Of a DNA stretch of 64,000 bases, positions 35,201 through 44,224 are shown one piece after another; within the stretch, counting starts at the first letter, position 1; the number at the start of each line of letters is the position of its first letter. The DNA is taken from contig CP154954.1 of the NCBI GenBank assembly GCA_039621445.1, forward strand, positions 30,880,395 to 30,944,394, given 5' to 3'. Source of the DNA: Euglena gracilis (taxonomy: Eukaryota; Euglenida; Euglenophyceae; Euglenales). The notes under the pieces are model-generated. The model had not been told where the DNA came from and did no database searches. It saw only the letters and a list, made by a program, of their open reading frames with translations. The translations under genes were made by a program, and so were the position numbers.

Positions 35201-38200
35201 TCGACCTGATCTTCCTCTTCGTTGTCCATGCGGTTCGCGACGCGGCGGTCCTTCTCCGCCCGGCTCTCGGCGTACTTCACCTCGATGGGGCGGTCCATCC
35301 CGGGCAGCTGCAGCATGTTGAGGCCCTGGATGGCTGCTGTGGCCTCCGCGGTGGAGGAGTAACGCACCATGCCGCTGCCGATGTTGCCCCCTGAACACCG
35401 GGGGGGGGGGGGATGAAACCAGGCAGCTCAAAATAAGCAACGCAAAAATGGGCAAAACAGTGCAAAAAAAACATGCACATACGTTTAATGCAATTGCAAA
35501 AATGCAAAAAAAAATGCAAAATGAGAGGTCAAAATACACAAAATGAATGCAAAACCACGCATTTTCCAATACGAAAATAATAAATGATAATGACAATGAT
35601 AAAATATGCAACTATTGTTAGCTTGAACACCCCTCCTCCAGCTGAGCACGCATGGCATGGACCAGGGAAATGTATCTCCAGCCATTGCAGGTCAGAAATG
35701 ATATTTACAACTCTGTGCAGAGGAAGGAAGGGGAAACAAATTGGAGATTCAAAAAAACTACCAGATGGAAGGAATGGAGAATGCTGCAGCTCTGGTGCAA
35801 GACTGCTCATGGGCTCGGTGGCTCTTGGTTTCACTTTCGCTTAGGTGTTACCGCATCTCCAAAACCCCTGCCCTGCCCCCCCTCCCCACGAAATACTCCC
35901 AGATCTCACCGAATTCAAACAAATCACCCCTACTCTTTAATCCCTGAAACTTGGTTGAGAATCTTCCACCAACCCATTGCAGGAAATGGGAATAATTTAA
36001 ATCAACGCCTCTTTATTCGGCTGAGTGATCAGACACGTGAATCTTCAAGCAAGCAAGGCACCTGTCTCAGAGTCCTTGAACATCGTCAAGGAGTACACCT
36101 TCCCGTAGCGGGCGAACGTGGAGTGCAGCTCCGCGTACGACCAGGAGTCGGGCAGGTTGCAGACGTAGAGGTCGGACGACGGCCGGCTGGTCACCCCTTT
36201 GTCCTTGTCGTGGTCCGCCAGCTTCACCCGAATGAACCGGCCGCCCGCAGGGTGGCGGGGGCCATGCTGAGGGGCAGACAACTGCCCCCCCCCCCCGAGA
36301 AGCGGGTTTGGTATGGTGCGAACCCGGGTGAGGGTGGGGGGGTCGGGCAGGGCAGGGGGGTGGTTAGGAATGGGGACGTTCCTGCTTAATTTATTAGACA
36401 TTCCTAATTGATTTACCTGGCAGTCCGAAGCAAAGTTCACCACTGGTGTATCTATTTCTGATTCCAGGCACAGAATGGGGAGGAGGCACGGGACGGGGTT
36501 CCCCCTAGGCCGTTGATCGAACCTTGACCTGGGTGGATCTGCAGACCGCCATCCCTCGGGTCCTGCCCCCTTCAATCCAGGGACAACAATGTGGGGAAAC
36601 GCAGTGACCTCTGGCCTCCCTGGCTGTCATCGACCATCATTCCGTTCATCGCCACCACCGCAGCCTGGGCCATCCCTGGGAGGGGGCCAAAGGATCACAA
36701 CGCAGGGGGGGGGGGAAATTGATATCGGAGGCCTTCGGAAAAATTGCGGAAAAATTGCGGAAAAATTGCGGAAATTGCGGAAAAATTGCGGAAAAATTGA
36801 TATCGGGTATACACATTTCTGTCTGAGGGGACTTAGAAAATTTTCAATTGTGAGGTTCAGAACACCGCAACACCCACGTCGATGCAGGCGAGCACAAATC
36901 AACACGCTTGATGTTCTTTGCACAGGTGGGACGCACCCAATTCTGTAACCAGTGGTGCACCTGTGAGAAAAATTGGTAAACTGGGGGGGGAAAAACAACA
37001 AAACACAATAGAACACCTGTTGATCCATTTGAAGAATGGCTTGAACTCATTGCATCTTCCATCTTCGGTGGTGGGAAAAAAATTCTGCGGAAAAAAAATG
37101 GGAAAAAATTGCGGAAAAATTGCGGAAATTGCGGAAAAATTGCGGAAAATTGCGGAAAATTGCGGAAATTGCGGAAAATTGCGGAAATTGCGGAAAAATT
37201 GCGGATATCAATTTCCCCCCCCCCTGCACAACGTTGGGAAAAACCGTGATCCCACTGCACCACACGGAGGGGGGAAACACAACGATGTCATCACGTTAGT
37301 CTTTCCATCACTTTCTTTTTCACCAAGGGGTTAATAATGTCCCCGTCGACGGGAGGTACCAGGTTATTTTTTAAGGCGTCTTAAAAAAAATTAACCTTTA
37401 ACAGTCTTGGAAGCCTTAAAAAAGAACATTAAAAAATAAGTGGAGGGGGTGTCAAAATAAGTGGAGGGGGCACACCAGCAAAACAATTTTGTCCGGATAT
37501 CTTCCAACTACATTTCCTGTGTTCTCATTATTACCATGTGAAATTACAATTTGAGGGGAGTTTCCCACAAGAGTGTCTGCTCCAAACCCCCCAGGAACTA
37601 ATTGTCACGGTCCTTGGTGCCCCCTTTCCAGAGTCAAAATTGTAAATGCACTGTGAAATACCCAGAGAAGTGGGTGTAAAGACGCTTGGTTGATGAATTC
37701 ATCTCGCTGGTGCTCTGCTAGCTTTGCCAACGATTTCTGATTGATTGTGCTTGCCATACTCTCAAGAAACAGTGGCATTACACATTCTTGTTGGTCGTTT
37801 TTGTGGCAGTTCTTCCCACCAAGAAAGGGTGGTGCATACTTGGTTGAATCAGTAATCAACACATAAATCACACGTGACGAGAAACGCTGCACCAGGCTTG
37901 ATCCAACTGCCACGGAGGAGGGGGTTTAGAAATGCTCTGCTAGGTATAACCACCACCCCCTGGGGGCAAATGTCGGCACACAGGGTCCACGGGTCCAAAA
38001 AAAAAAAGGGGGTACTCCTTTTCAAGGCCTGGCACCTTCACCTTGCTCAGGGGTCAGGGTCTGAGTCTTGAGTCCCTTCGTCCCTGAGTCGCTTGTCCAG
38101 AGAGGTATCCCCCGGGACTGGGCACTGTCACACACACATTGCACACCCACACACACACCACTCACACACGCACACATGCATTCACACACGCAATGGACCT

Positions 38201-41200
38201 GATGTTGTGTATTGCACAAAGCCGATACCATCATGCCATTGTTGACTCAGTTCAGGGTGGAATTCCACTTCAAAAAAAATCAGACGTCTCCGGACCCCCC
38301 ACCCTCAAATGGGCTGCTATCCACCCATGTAAATAAAAAATGGCGCAAAAGTGGTGCATTTTTCTGGCAAGTTGTTAAAGACATTTCCGGCTTCGTCGGG
38401 TGTACGCTTTGGCCACTTCTGGCCGAGCCCACCTTGGAGTGGGGGGGGGGGGCAGTCACCGTGGTCAGCAATGGGATGGCTAGGGCTCTGGCCCTGCTTC
38501 CGGGCCACTCGGCAGCTCATCACCGTGCCGTGGGCGGAGAAGAGTTCCTTCAGCCCCTCCTTCGTGATGCGGTCGGGCAGGTTGGAGATGTAGAGGTTGG
38601 TCCCAGTGTTGAGCTCCTGGAGGCGGTACCCGGCCGCTGATATCTGGGCCTGAGGGCCCAGAACGGGAAGCCCAACGGGGAAGGGTGCGGTGTATGGCAC
38701 TGCAGGGGCAACTGGCAGTGGAGGCGGGCTGTAAACCGGGCCACTTGCTACGACGGGAGGTGGCGCTGCTGCAGCCAGTAGAGTGTCTCATAAAAAAAAA
38801 AATGGCATCAGGATGGCAAATTCCAAGTTTGCAACGTTGACCACCAGTGCACTTTTTATAACTTCTTAATTATTACACATGTTATCATTCTATTTTTATT
38901 CACAATTACACATAAAGCTAAATTGTTCGATTTAAACATGATTAAACATGTTGATTCTGAAAACCTGCTCCCATGCATTCCCCATGCATTGTAACATGCA
39001 ACCTATCACCCCCCTGGACCGACCATCAAACTTCCCCCCCCCCCAACAGATGTGCACCATTGCACCCCCATCCTCCTCCAATTAATCGATCCGAAAACGT
39101 GCATAAAAAGGAGAACATTGATGCGCAACCCAAAAAGGTAATTCCAATTGAAGCCGGTACCACAAAATCATTCTGGTCGGTTTTGAAGTACTGAATGGGG
39201 CACAATACTTGGCCAAATCACAAGAAATTCACAAGGGGATGTCATGAAAAAATATTTTAAAATAGATTGCGTGGTTTGTGATTTTGACACATTCACAATA
39301 AATGTGCCGAGGAGGTCAAAATTTGGTTCCTAAAAAAAAGTGCACATCCGTGCACTTATTGGGGAGGGGGTTACTGATAACACCAGAGAGGGAAACAACG
39401 CGAACATGAAAAATGTGCGAGACACACATGCAGCACTGGAAAAAAAACAGGTGAGCAACAATGGGCAGGAGGGAATACCACACAAACAACGCAACGACAG
39501 ATTCCAGAAATCAACAAATCCAAAATGCAGAAGACAATGTAAAAAGTTAGCTGGAGGACAGTTTTCCAGAAGCAAATTATCCAAGGTAGGTAAAACAGCA
39601 ACAGGAACAACAACATAGAAATATTTTCTGCCAGAATACAACTGAACCCACCTTGATAAACTCCCTCCGTTCATTGTTTATTTATTATTTTAATAATTCA
39701 ACAGAACTTAAGGATCCTCGGGATAGCTCCGCATTGCGCCACCGCTCTTTACCACATTAATGCCATTTTGGGACCCGTTTCTGAAAGTCTTTCACTACAG
39801 TTTCCGATTATTATTGAAGGAAGCGTACCATGTATTTTCTAACAATCAGTTGTGAATGGTCCTTCTCAAACACCAAGTCAGAAGTCTCTTTTTTTTTCAC
39901 TGTGGACCACCCCATGAGGCGGTTTAATTTCTTTCCACCATCAATAATGGCTAATTAACAATGTTCAGGGGGGGGGGGATGCGCTGGACGGCCCTCGGAA
40001 AAAATGCGCAAAAATGCGCAAAAAAATGCACAAAAATGCACAAAAAAAATGCACAAAAAAATGCGCTGAGTTTGTGACATTCCTGAGGGAAAAAGGACTT
40101 AGAAAAATTTCCAGCAGTAAACCCAAAATTAAACCAAAATCACCAAAAAGAGCTGAAATGAAGGCATTTTGGCCAAAAAATGCATGACCAAGGCGTCACT
40201 CTCCGTTCACCATAACCAACAATGTCAGCCATGGTTGCCCCTTACTTGTGACCAGGGGAGTGGGAGTCCCGCCTTGGTTACGTGTCAATGTGGGGTCTCT
40301 GAAACCCCTAGTGTCCTCATCGTCATTGGATGAGTACCCACACCTCATCACCCAAGGGTTTTTCTCTTGACGTGGGTCCCTTGGGTGGAAAAAAAGTGCG
40401 AAAATGGGTTCGTTGGTTACAGAAATGGGTCAGTTGAACGTGGGCAAAATTCGGTGAGCAATGTGATTTGGGTGGAAAATGTGCAAAAATGGCAAAATGT
40501 GCAAAATTGGGCAAAAAATGCGCAAAAAATGCGCAAAAAATGGAAAATGTGCAAAATTGGGCAAAAAAATGCGCAAAAAAAAATGCGCAAAAAATGGAAA
40601 ATGTGCAAAAACGGGGGGGAATGTGCAAAAAAAAAGTGCAAAAAATGCGCAAAAAATGCGCATTTTGAAAAATTGGCAAAAATGCGCAAAAAATGCGCAA
40701 AAATGCGGAAAAATGCGCAACGCATTTCCCCCCCTGCAATGTTAATAATATTAATAATTTAATTTCTGTCAGCCAGGCAACTCTGAACACCTGGAACAAC
40801 TTTTGGTTTTTTTTAAAAAAAATGCTGTTGCAACCACAGCTTGGGATAAAGCCTGCTGGAGCAAACATGTAGCCAAGAGACTCGTCGTCCCTCTCAGGAG
40901 CAACATGCTCTTCCTGAAGGGCGGTGGGGAGCGCCTGGAAGTTAACTTGCTTGGAAATATGAGTCACTCTGTGGTTGGAAGGACAGGCACTGTCGGAGCT
41001 GGGATGGAGAAAAGATTGGGGCTGGGCATTGATTGACCATCAACCGCACACGGATAATGACTTCATCGGAGGGAAGCGTTTCACAGTCGCGGAGAAAGTC
41101 CAAGTGAACTGATACAAAAATAAAAGAGCAGAAAACGTTGTTTTGGAGTGAATTTTTCCGGAATGGGGAAATGGGTAAATGAACGTCCACTCGGGAACGA

Positions 41201-42629
41201 TGGGAGGGGGCTGGGGCTGGGGGGGGACCCCGCTGAACAGGGTTCCCATCGGCCCAGGCGTTGCAGGGATGGGAGGGACCACAGTGGGGGCCACGGGGCC
41301 GGGCCCAAGAGAGGCGGGCTGGCGGGCAGCAGGCTGGGGGGTGCAAGGTGGAGCGGTCCTGACAAGCCCACTGCCGGAGGTAATGGGGTCAAGGACTGGC
41401 TTGCAACCGTGAAGATGTGGTCCAAAAGTTCTGGAGTGTGAGTATTGAAAGATCAAAAAACCACAACACAGGCCTGATAAACGCTAGAAACTGGCATTTT
41501 TCCACTCATGAACGTCATCCACTGGGTGGGTCAGTTAAAACATTTTTGACCCACCCTCGGGATCCCCCACGCAAGGAACAGGGCTCTTGGGTCAACTGCC
41601 CCCCACATCCAATACGCCAAGGCGGGGTTGGTATGAGCCCCATATGAACCCTACAAACCCCGAGGACAATGAAAAGAAAAGCAGGCAATGATACTCCTTC
41701 GCTGCTGGGTTCAATTCGTCCCATTTACAATTCAACCTTGGCTTGCAGAATTCACAATAATTAAAACATTTTCGGGCTGAAGTTTTTAAGGTGTCCTGAT
41801 TTCAGAAGGCTTCAAACGAATTTTTAAGGAACAAGAGGGACCGGTGGGGTGAGTGTTTGGTTATCTTTTTGGTATCATTCAGCATTGGTATGCTGGGTGA
41901 ACAAAACACCTTGCAATTCGCAGCATGGTTTTGCTGGAGACCAAAGAGCACTTCACCCATTTCGGCTTCTTCCAGGCATCAAAAGCTCAAACCGACTGCC
42001 CGTATTGGCAATCACCACGAGAATCAGGGAATGGCGGGAATGAATGTAGGTACGTGAATTTGGTGATGACAATCCATGTATGGGGGAGTTAAGGTAAACT
42101 GAGCAGGCTGGCCAGCTATTTGTCCACCTGGGGGCATCGGCATAGCAAATCTGACTCAATGAGGAGGGATTTTTGAAGATTAAAAGGCTGTGATTCAAAG
42201 CAAAAGCATTTTGACCCATTTTTTGAAGGAAAAAACCGTTCGGAATTTTAAAAAAAAACTGGTGAGATCCCATACCCGTGCAAACCTGCGAAATAATCCA
42301 TTTTTTACAAACACAAAAAGAAATGCACGGATGGATTACTAGATAAGGTAATGCATGACATCATCGGGAACCTGAAGCTGAGACAAATGCCAAGCGGACT
42401 CAAATGAAAAGTGCCAGGAGAGCCCAAAGGGCCGGCACCTGGATTCCAACCTTCCGCGGCGGCTGCAGGGGCATTTGGAATCCCAATAGACGGCGGAAGC
42501 GGTGGACCACTGGGCGGGAAGCCTCCACCTGCCGGAGGGGTGGGGGAGAGGGTGGAGGGGGCGTACACAGTGATGCTGCGCCCGTTGGAGTACAACGTCA
42601 TGGGTGTGAGAACCTGCATGGTTGTGAAC
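24521..42629 (-). CDS. Multi-exon RNA-binding protein with at least two RRM domains
   Basis: Eleven minus-strand exons can be joined with matching phases: 42629-42451, 38768-38460, 37906-37874, 36675-36635, 36266-36062, 35390-35206, 33503-33319, 32593-32523, 28298-28215, 26445-26272 and 24636-24521 (stop). The product is at least 526 residues. It has a Pro/Ala-rich start, two RRMs (RNP2 Leu-Tyr-Ile-Ser-Asn-Leu-Pro and Leu-Tyr-Val-Cys-Asn-Leu-Pro), then a Ser/Gly, Asn/Gln and Pro-rich tail ending basic. RRM proteins bind single-stranded RNA; the tandem layout recalls ELAV/CELF families, which act in splicing and mRNA control. The first exon and start codon are missing. The 35188-35205 read-through stop is an alternative end. 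The exon joins are my inference. Confidence 0.65.
25020..25560. repeat. CTTATAACCCCCCC minisatellite and poly-C/G remnants
   Basis: About eight copies of TATAACCCCCCC-type units, partly inverted, lie between 25195 and 25440. ATATCCCCCC units follow to about 25560. They lie in the last intron of the RRM gene. Length differences are mostly in the C-runs. Confidence 0.6.
26040..26271. repeat. CA/GT microsatellite at an exon edge
   Basis: Starts as interrupted ACACAT and CACGCA units and becomes a pure CA run near 26245-26272. Read on the minus strand it is GTGTGTGT and directly follows the 26272-26445 exon, so it supplies the intron's 5' GT. Confidence 0.8.
26272..26445 (-). CDS. RRM gene exon, Gly/Pro/Asn/Gln-rich
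   Basis: Acceptor CCCCCTCTGCAG precedes codons for Gly-Pro-Ala-Asp-Ile-Gly-Asn-Glu-Gly-Pro. The exon is rich in Asn, Gln and Pro, with Asn-Asp-Ile-Asn-Lys-Asp-Asn-Asn-Ser-Asp-Asn near its end. It enters in phase 1, which fits the 28215-28298 exon. The donor lies within a GT microsatellite, so GT at 26273-26272 or 26271-26270 could be used; the second keeps the frame into the terminal exon. Confidence 0.6.
26500..27230. other. Intron sequence with A-rich GGCCAAAA repeats
   Basis: About 26830-27110 carries dispersed GGCCAAAA and TGGCCAAA units. No exon is seen. It is intronic if the RRM gene model is right. Confidence 0.4.
27231..28214. other. Intron with poly-C/G module remnant
   Basis: Near 27280-27340 CCCCCCCAGGGTTTTTTTAAAAA plus a G-run resembles the 2290 module. 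CACGCGGTGCGC-type short repeats lie at 27180-27235. The plus-strand opening at 27869-28288 overlaps the minus exon and is not favoured. Confidence 0.35.
28215..28298 (-). CDS. RRM gene exon
   Basis: Encodes Ala-Ala-Glu-Asp-Tyr-Ser-Asn-Pro-Pro-Gly-Phe-Pro-Ser-Arg-Lys-Pro-Gly-Lys, then Gly-Gly-Gly-Ser-Leu-Trp-Asp-Arg-Val-Gln. The acceptor GTGTCAG gives phase 1 entry, matching the 32523-32593 exon. An upstream acceptor at 28310 (CTGCCAG) would need phase 2. The donor GCAGG|GTGTGT leaves phase 1 for the next exon. The function of the segment is unknown. Confidence 0.5.
29490..29820. repeat. AT-rich dispersed repeat, copy 1
   Basis: Runs in the order TTTTTTGATGGAAAACCACA, TAGGAGGGGG, GGACCAAATTTTGG, GAATTTTACTGA, TTGGATTTTCAATGGC, TTTTTTGCTTC and ATGGGGTTT. 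The same order occurs at 31005-31300. The copies are considerably diverged. It lies in an intron of the RRM gene. Its nature is unknown. Confidence 0.65.
31005..31300. repeat. AT-rich dispersed repeat, copy 2
   Basis: Shares the ordered landmarks of 29490-29820 in the same orientation, 1.5 kb away. A GGTCCTTAA motif follows each member at a different distance and side. It may be a local duplication or two insertions of one family. Confidence 0.65.
31729..32263. mobile_element. G-capped non-autonomous transposon, copy 3
   Basis: Begins CAGGGGGGGGGG-TATGCAACTTG and ends CAAGTTGCATATTCCCCCCCCTG. The flanks CTTCCAG (31722-31728) and CTGCCAG (32264-32270) form a 7-bp duplication with one mismatch. 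Sub-terminal ATGCAAAAAA units replace the TGCGCAAAAA units of copies 1 and 2. The interior has a short opening near 31911-32005 but no transposase. It lies in an intron of the RRM gene. Confidence 0.75.
32523..32593 (-). CDS. RRM gene exon, acidic
   Basis: Bounded by acceptor TTCTCTGCCACAG and donor GCTCTG|GTAGGGG. It encodes Gly-Glu-Val-Asp-Pro-Ala-Ala-Asp-His-Thr-Asp-Asp-Thr-Ser-Gln-Asp-Leu. It enters in phase 2, matching a CTCCG|GTGTGC donor in the 33319-33503 exon, and leaves in phase 1. The plus strand over the same bases is open too and ends in a plausible stop, so the strand choice rests on splice signals and phase. Confidence 0.5.
33205..33286. repeat. AAGGT microsatellite
   Basis: About fifteen AAGGT units with a few variants. 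On the minus strand this is an ACCTT/TACCT pyrimidine-rich tract just downstream of the 33319-33503 exon. Confidence 0.85.
33319..33503 (-). CDS. RRM gene exon, Ser/Gly linker then helical segment
   Basis: Opens with Pro-Pro-Pro-Ala-Glu-Ser-Ser-Ser-Ser-Gly-Gly-Gly, then Val-Pro-Ala-Gln-Asp-Met-Ala-Ala-Val-Gln-Ala-Phe-Ser-Arg-Ile-Met. Acceptors at 33512 and 33503 both give phase 0, matching the donor of the RRM2 exon. Two donors are possible: CTCCG|GTGTGC (33319, used here) or CTTGCAG|GTGTTT (33296). Without splicing the frame stops at 33285. The sequence is clearly non-random and the G/S/P part is typical of RNA-binding protein tails. Confidence 0.6.
33655..33800. repeat. AATGC/AATGT microsatellite
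   Basis: Runs of AATGC (about ten units) flanked by AATGT and GATAT variants. Long frames across it are simple-repeat artefacts. Confidence 0.85.
34026..34342. mobile_element. Short inverted-repeat MITE with 9-bp target duplication, copy 2
   Basis: Starts ATACAATTTTTTTACCG and ends GCTTAAAAAATTGTCTG. It is flanked by perfect 9-bp duplications CTTCGGACC (34017-34025 and 34343-34351). The interior matches 13378-13730: poly-C/poly-G dyads, CACTTTTTGAAAAACCAGTC and GGCGCC-TTC-GGCGCC. It sits in the intron between the 35.2 and 33.5 kb exons. Confidence 0.85.
35188..35390 (-). CDS. RRM gene exon: second half of RRM2
   Basis: Acceptor CCGGTGTTCAG is followed by Gly-Asn-Ile-Gly-Ser-Gly-Met-Val-Arg-Tyr, the RNP1 strand of an RRM. 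Then come helix 2 (Ala-Glu-Ala-Thr-Ala-Ala-Ile-Gln-Gly-Leu-Asn) and strand 4 (Arg-Pro-Ile-Glu-Val-Lys-Tyr-Ala). A charged tail leads to TGA at 35190-35188. A donor GATCAG|GTCGAT at 35206 in phase 0 would instead splice to 33.5 kb, so two C-termini, a short and a long one, are possible. Confidence 0.75.
36062..36266 (-). CDS. RRM gene exon: end of RRM1 and first half of RRM2
   Basis: Acceptor TGCCCCTCAG. It encodes the last strand of RRM1 (Arg-Phe-Ile-Arg-Val-Lys-Leu-Ala-Asp-His-Asp), a linker, RNP2 of RRM2 (Asp-Leu-Tyr-Val-Cys-Asn-Leu-Pro) and helix 1 with Phe-Ala-Arg-Tyr-Gly-Lys-Val. The donor GAGACAG|GTGCC is phase 1 and joins the 35390 exon to rebuild an Asp-Ser-Glu-Thr-Gly loop, as is usual before RNP1. 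Confidence 0.75.
36635..36675 (-). CDS. RRM gene micro-exon: helix 2 of RRM1
   Basis: A 41-bp exon after CCCCCTCCCAG. It reads Met-Ala-Gln-Ala-Ala-Val-Val-Ala-Met-Asn-Gly-Met-Met, the helix-2/Asn-Gly signature of RRMs. The split codon from the previous exon gives Arg. The donor ATGATG|GTCGAT is weak but gives phase 0 into 36266. A donor at CAGAG|GTCACT further on would break the frame. Confidence 0.6.
36703..37226. mobile_element. G-capped non-autonomous transposon, copy 4
   Basis: Begins CAGGGGGGGGGGGG-AAATTGATATC and ends GATATCAATTTCCCCCCCCCCTG. It is flanked by perfect 7-bp CACAACG (36696-36702 and 37227-37233). Sub-terminal TTGCGGAAAA minisatellite occurs at both ends. No transposase. 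It is intronic to the RRM gene, and its end lies only 27 bp from the 3' splice site of the 36675 exon. Confidence 0.85.
37874..37906 (-). CDS. RRM gene micro-exon: RNP1 region of RRM1
   Basis: A 33-bp exon between CTCCGTGGCAG and TCAC|GTGTGA. In the frame carried from 38460 it reads Val-Gly-Ser-Ser-Leu-Val-Gln-Arg-Phe-Ser-Ser, the expected place of RNP1, with one residue more than the usual spacing. It leaves in phase 1, and the next exon completes Arg. Its small size makes it the least certain link, but both neighbours require such a piece. Confidence 0.5.
38125..38195. repeat. CA microsatellite
   Basis: Interrupted CACACA and CACGCA units in the intron between the 38460 and 37906 exons. 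Confidence 0.75.
38460..38768 (-). CDS. RRM gene exon: Pro-rich linker and first half of RRM1
   Basis: Starts after CTGGCTGCAG. A Pro/Ala/Val-rich segment is followed by Thr-Asn-Leu-Tyr-Ile-Ser-Asn-Leu-Pro (RNP2) and helix 1 (Thr-Lys-Glu-Gly-Leu-Lys-Glu-Leu-Phe) with Gly-Thr-Val-Met-Ser-Cys-Arg-Val as strand 2. The donor ACCACG|GTGACT is phase 1. An in-frame TGA just upstream of the acceptor supports an exon start here. Phase 1 entry matches 42451. Confidence 0.75.
39966..40736. mobile_element. G-capped non-autonomous transposon, copy 2
   Basis: Begins CAGGGGGGGGGGG-ATGCGCTGG and ends GCATTTCCCCCCCTG. It is flanked by perfect 7-bp CAATGTT (39959-39965 and 40737-40743). The interior is closely similar to copy 1 (892-1629), including CCTGAGGGAAAAAGGACTTA and the TTGGATGAGTACCCACACCT block. 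TGCGCAAAAA minisatellites lie at both ends. It is in the large first recognised intron of the RRM gene. Confidence 0.85.
41229..41400 (-). CDS. Possible Pro-rich exon, not phase-linked
   Basis: The minus strand reads Pro-Gly-Pro-Val-Ala-Pro-Thr-Val-Val-Pro-Pro-Ile-Pro-Ala-Thr and ends Gly-Thr-Leu-Phe-Ser-Gly before GTCCCC. The composition resembles the neighbouring RRM gene exons. I found no splice pair that keeps the frame with both neighbours, so it may be an alternative exon or chance. Confidence 0.3.
42451..42629 (-). CDS. Most upstream recognised RRM gene exon
   Basis: An excellent acceptor, CTTTTTCTCCCGCGTCCTCTTTTCAG in outline, precedes it. It encodes Met-Thr-Leu-Tyr-Ser-Asn-Gly-Arg-Ser-Ile-Thr-Val-Tyr-Ala-Pro, which could be the last strand of a further N-terminal RRM (inference). 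A Pro/Gly/Ala-rich tail then runs to donor GCGGAAG|GTTGGA, phase 1. Entry is phase 2, so at least one exon lies further upstream and was not found. Confidence 0.6.
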
Positions 42630-44026
42630 CTGAAAAGAGGACGCGGGAGAAAAAGAAAAGGCAGTGGTGTAGAGGAAGGCCTGCCTAATTTGAAACCATT
42701 GCTTTTGAGGGGGTAGGGGGGTAAGCCTTCGGACCACCCCCTCCCCCCGGGTCCAAAACCTCTGATTGGTTTGTCCCCAAAACATTGTTGAAAGGCATGC
42801 TCTGAAACAATACGCAAAACTTGAAATTTCATGATTATTTTTTAAACTATTTCTGTCCAGTCCCTTGCCATCACCGCCCAAGGCTGGAGAAGGTCTTCTC
42901 AACATCTTGGCACCATCTGAGACCAAGGGAGATCAGGCAGTAGACTTTGGTCATTCTGGACCCTCCCCTCCCCCCTATGGTGAAATTCACGGTTTGAAAC
43001 TTCACTGGGTGTGACACTTCTAAAGCCTTATTTGGTTGCATATGGTTGACTTTTTCATCCCGATGCCTATAAGCTCAACAGTGGACGTGGCTATGGCTTG
43101 CCTCCCACTGTCCAAACGGGCTGCCGGCATGCAGGCCGCGACACCATCGCCTGTATATACCTATGTACACACCGTCAAGCCAATGTCCTGTGGCATCTCA
43201 ACCGTCTTGCAGATTGTTTCCAGGCATTCACCCTCCACGGTTTGTTTTAAAGTGAAGAAGTGGCAGCCAGAGCTTTATTTATTTCCTCGGGAATGAAATG
43301 AATAATGTTGATGAGAAATATATTCACTCCATATCATCATTGCTGCTGCCGGTGGTGGTGGTAGCAACGTCGGCATGTGTGCAGCAGTGTGTGGCCATGT
43401 GTGCCGCGGCAGAACCTCATGCTGGCCTTCATTTGGTGCCCCAAGTCTGACCCGGGGGGGGGGTCCAGCAGCAGTTCGTTTCCAGCCACCAGCCTTTTCT
43501 CCAGCCGGAGGCTGGACCCCCCCCCTCCTCCCGCAGGGGGTCCTTAAGAAATCCCCTGACCCCGCCAGAGGCAGGTTTTTTTTCTATTCAATTCAATTCA
43601 ATTCGATTCAATTCAATTTTTTGACCCCAAAATTGACCCCCCAAAAGAGGGTCCCCCAGAGCTGCCCCCACCCCTGTCCCCCCCAGGGGGTGGGTTGGTG
43701 GGTGATTATGCTCTTGGGGGTCTCGGACCCCCCCCAGTGAAGTTCACCGGATATTCACCGGAGGGGGGAGGGGGGGGGTACCCTTGGCTATTTTTCACCG
43801 GTGAAGTTCACCAGTGAACTTCACCGCTTTGATCATCATCATCAAAGCGGTTAGGGGTGAAATTTTGATGGAAGAAATTTTGCTGTTTCTCCTCTCAAAA
43901 TAGTCATTTTGAGGTTGATGGCTCATGTATTTCCATCTAATTTAATGTAATTTCTGAAAACTAATCCAAAAATGCCATTTTCAGTTATTTTTGACCATTT
44001 TTGGCCAAAAAAAGTGCTCTTGTCCT
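42630..44026. other. Upstream spacer with strand-ambiguous coding-like stretch
   Basis: At 43036-43296 the plus strand is open with natural composition, and a minus frame (about 43025-43150) is also plausible. I cannot choose. An ATTCA microsatellite lies at 43586-43617, and a perfect ACCGCTTTGAT/ATCAAAGCGGT hairpin at 43823-43851. G/C runs are common. Confidence 0.3.
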
Positions 44027-44220
44027 GCCGTTTTGCATGGGTTTTCATGCAAAATTGCCATTTTCCGAGCATATGGGGTGTTTTATGACTCTTTTTGTGG
44101 CACTTTTGGTACATTTTATAGACATAGAGGTGACATAGAGGTGGAGGTAGAGGTAGAGGTGGTTGACATAGAGGTGGAGACCTTTGAACTCTACCTCTAC
44201 CTCTATGCAGCCCTGATGTA
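44027..44220. repeat. GAGGTA foldback repeat, copy 1
   Basis: Begins CCGTTTTGCATGGGTTTTCA and proceeds to GTACATTTTATAGACATAGA. Then come several GAGGTA/GAGGTG units and, after a short loop, their complement CTCTACCTCTACCTCTATG. The arms could pair over about 19 bp. A near-identical copy is at 49315-49506. Confidence 0.75.
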
Positions 44221-44224
44221 CCCC

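Noticed and set aside
40367-40762. Lys/Asn/Cys-rich or Phe/His-rich proteins
   Set aside because: They are readings of the TGCGCAAAAA minisatellite in the G-capped element; similar frames occur at 1079-1643.
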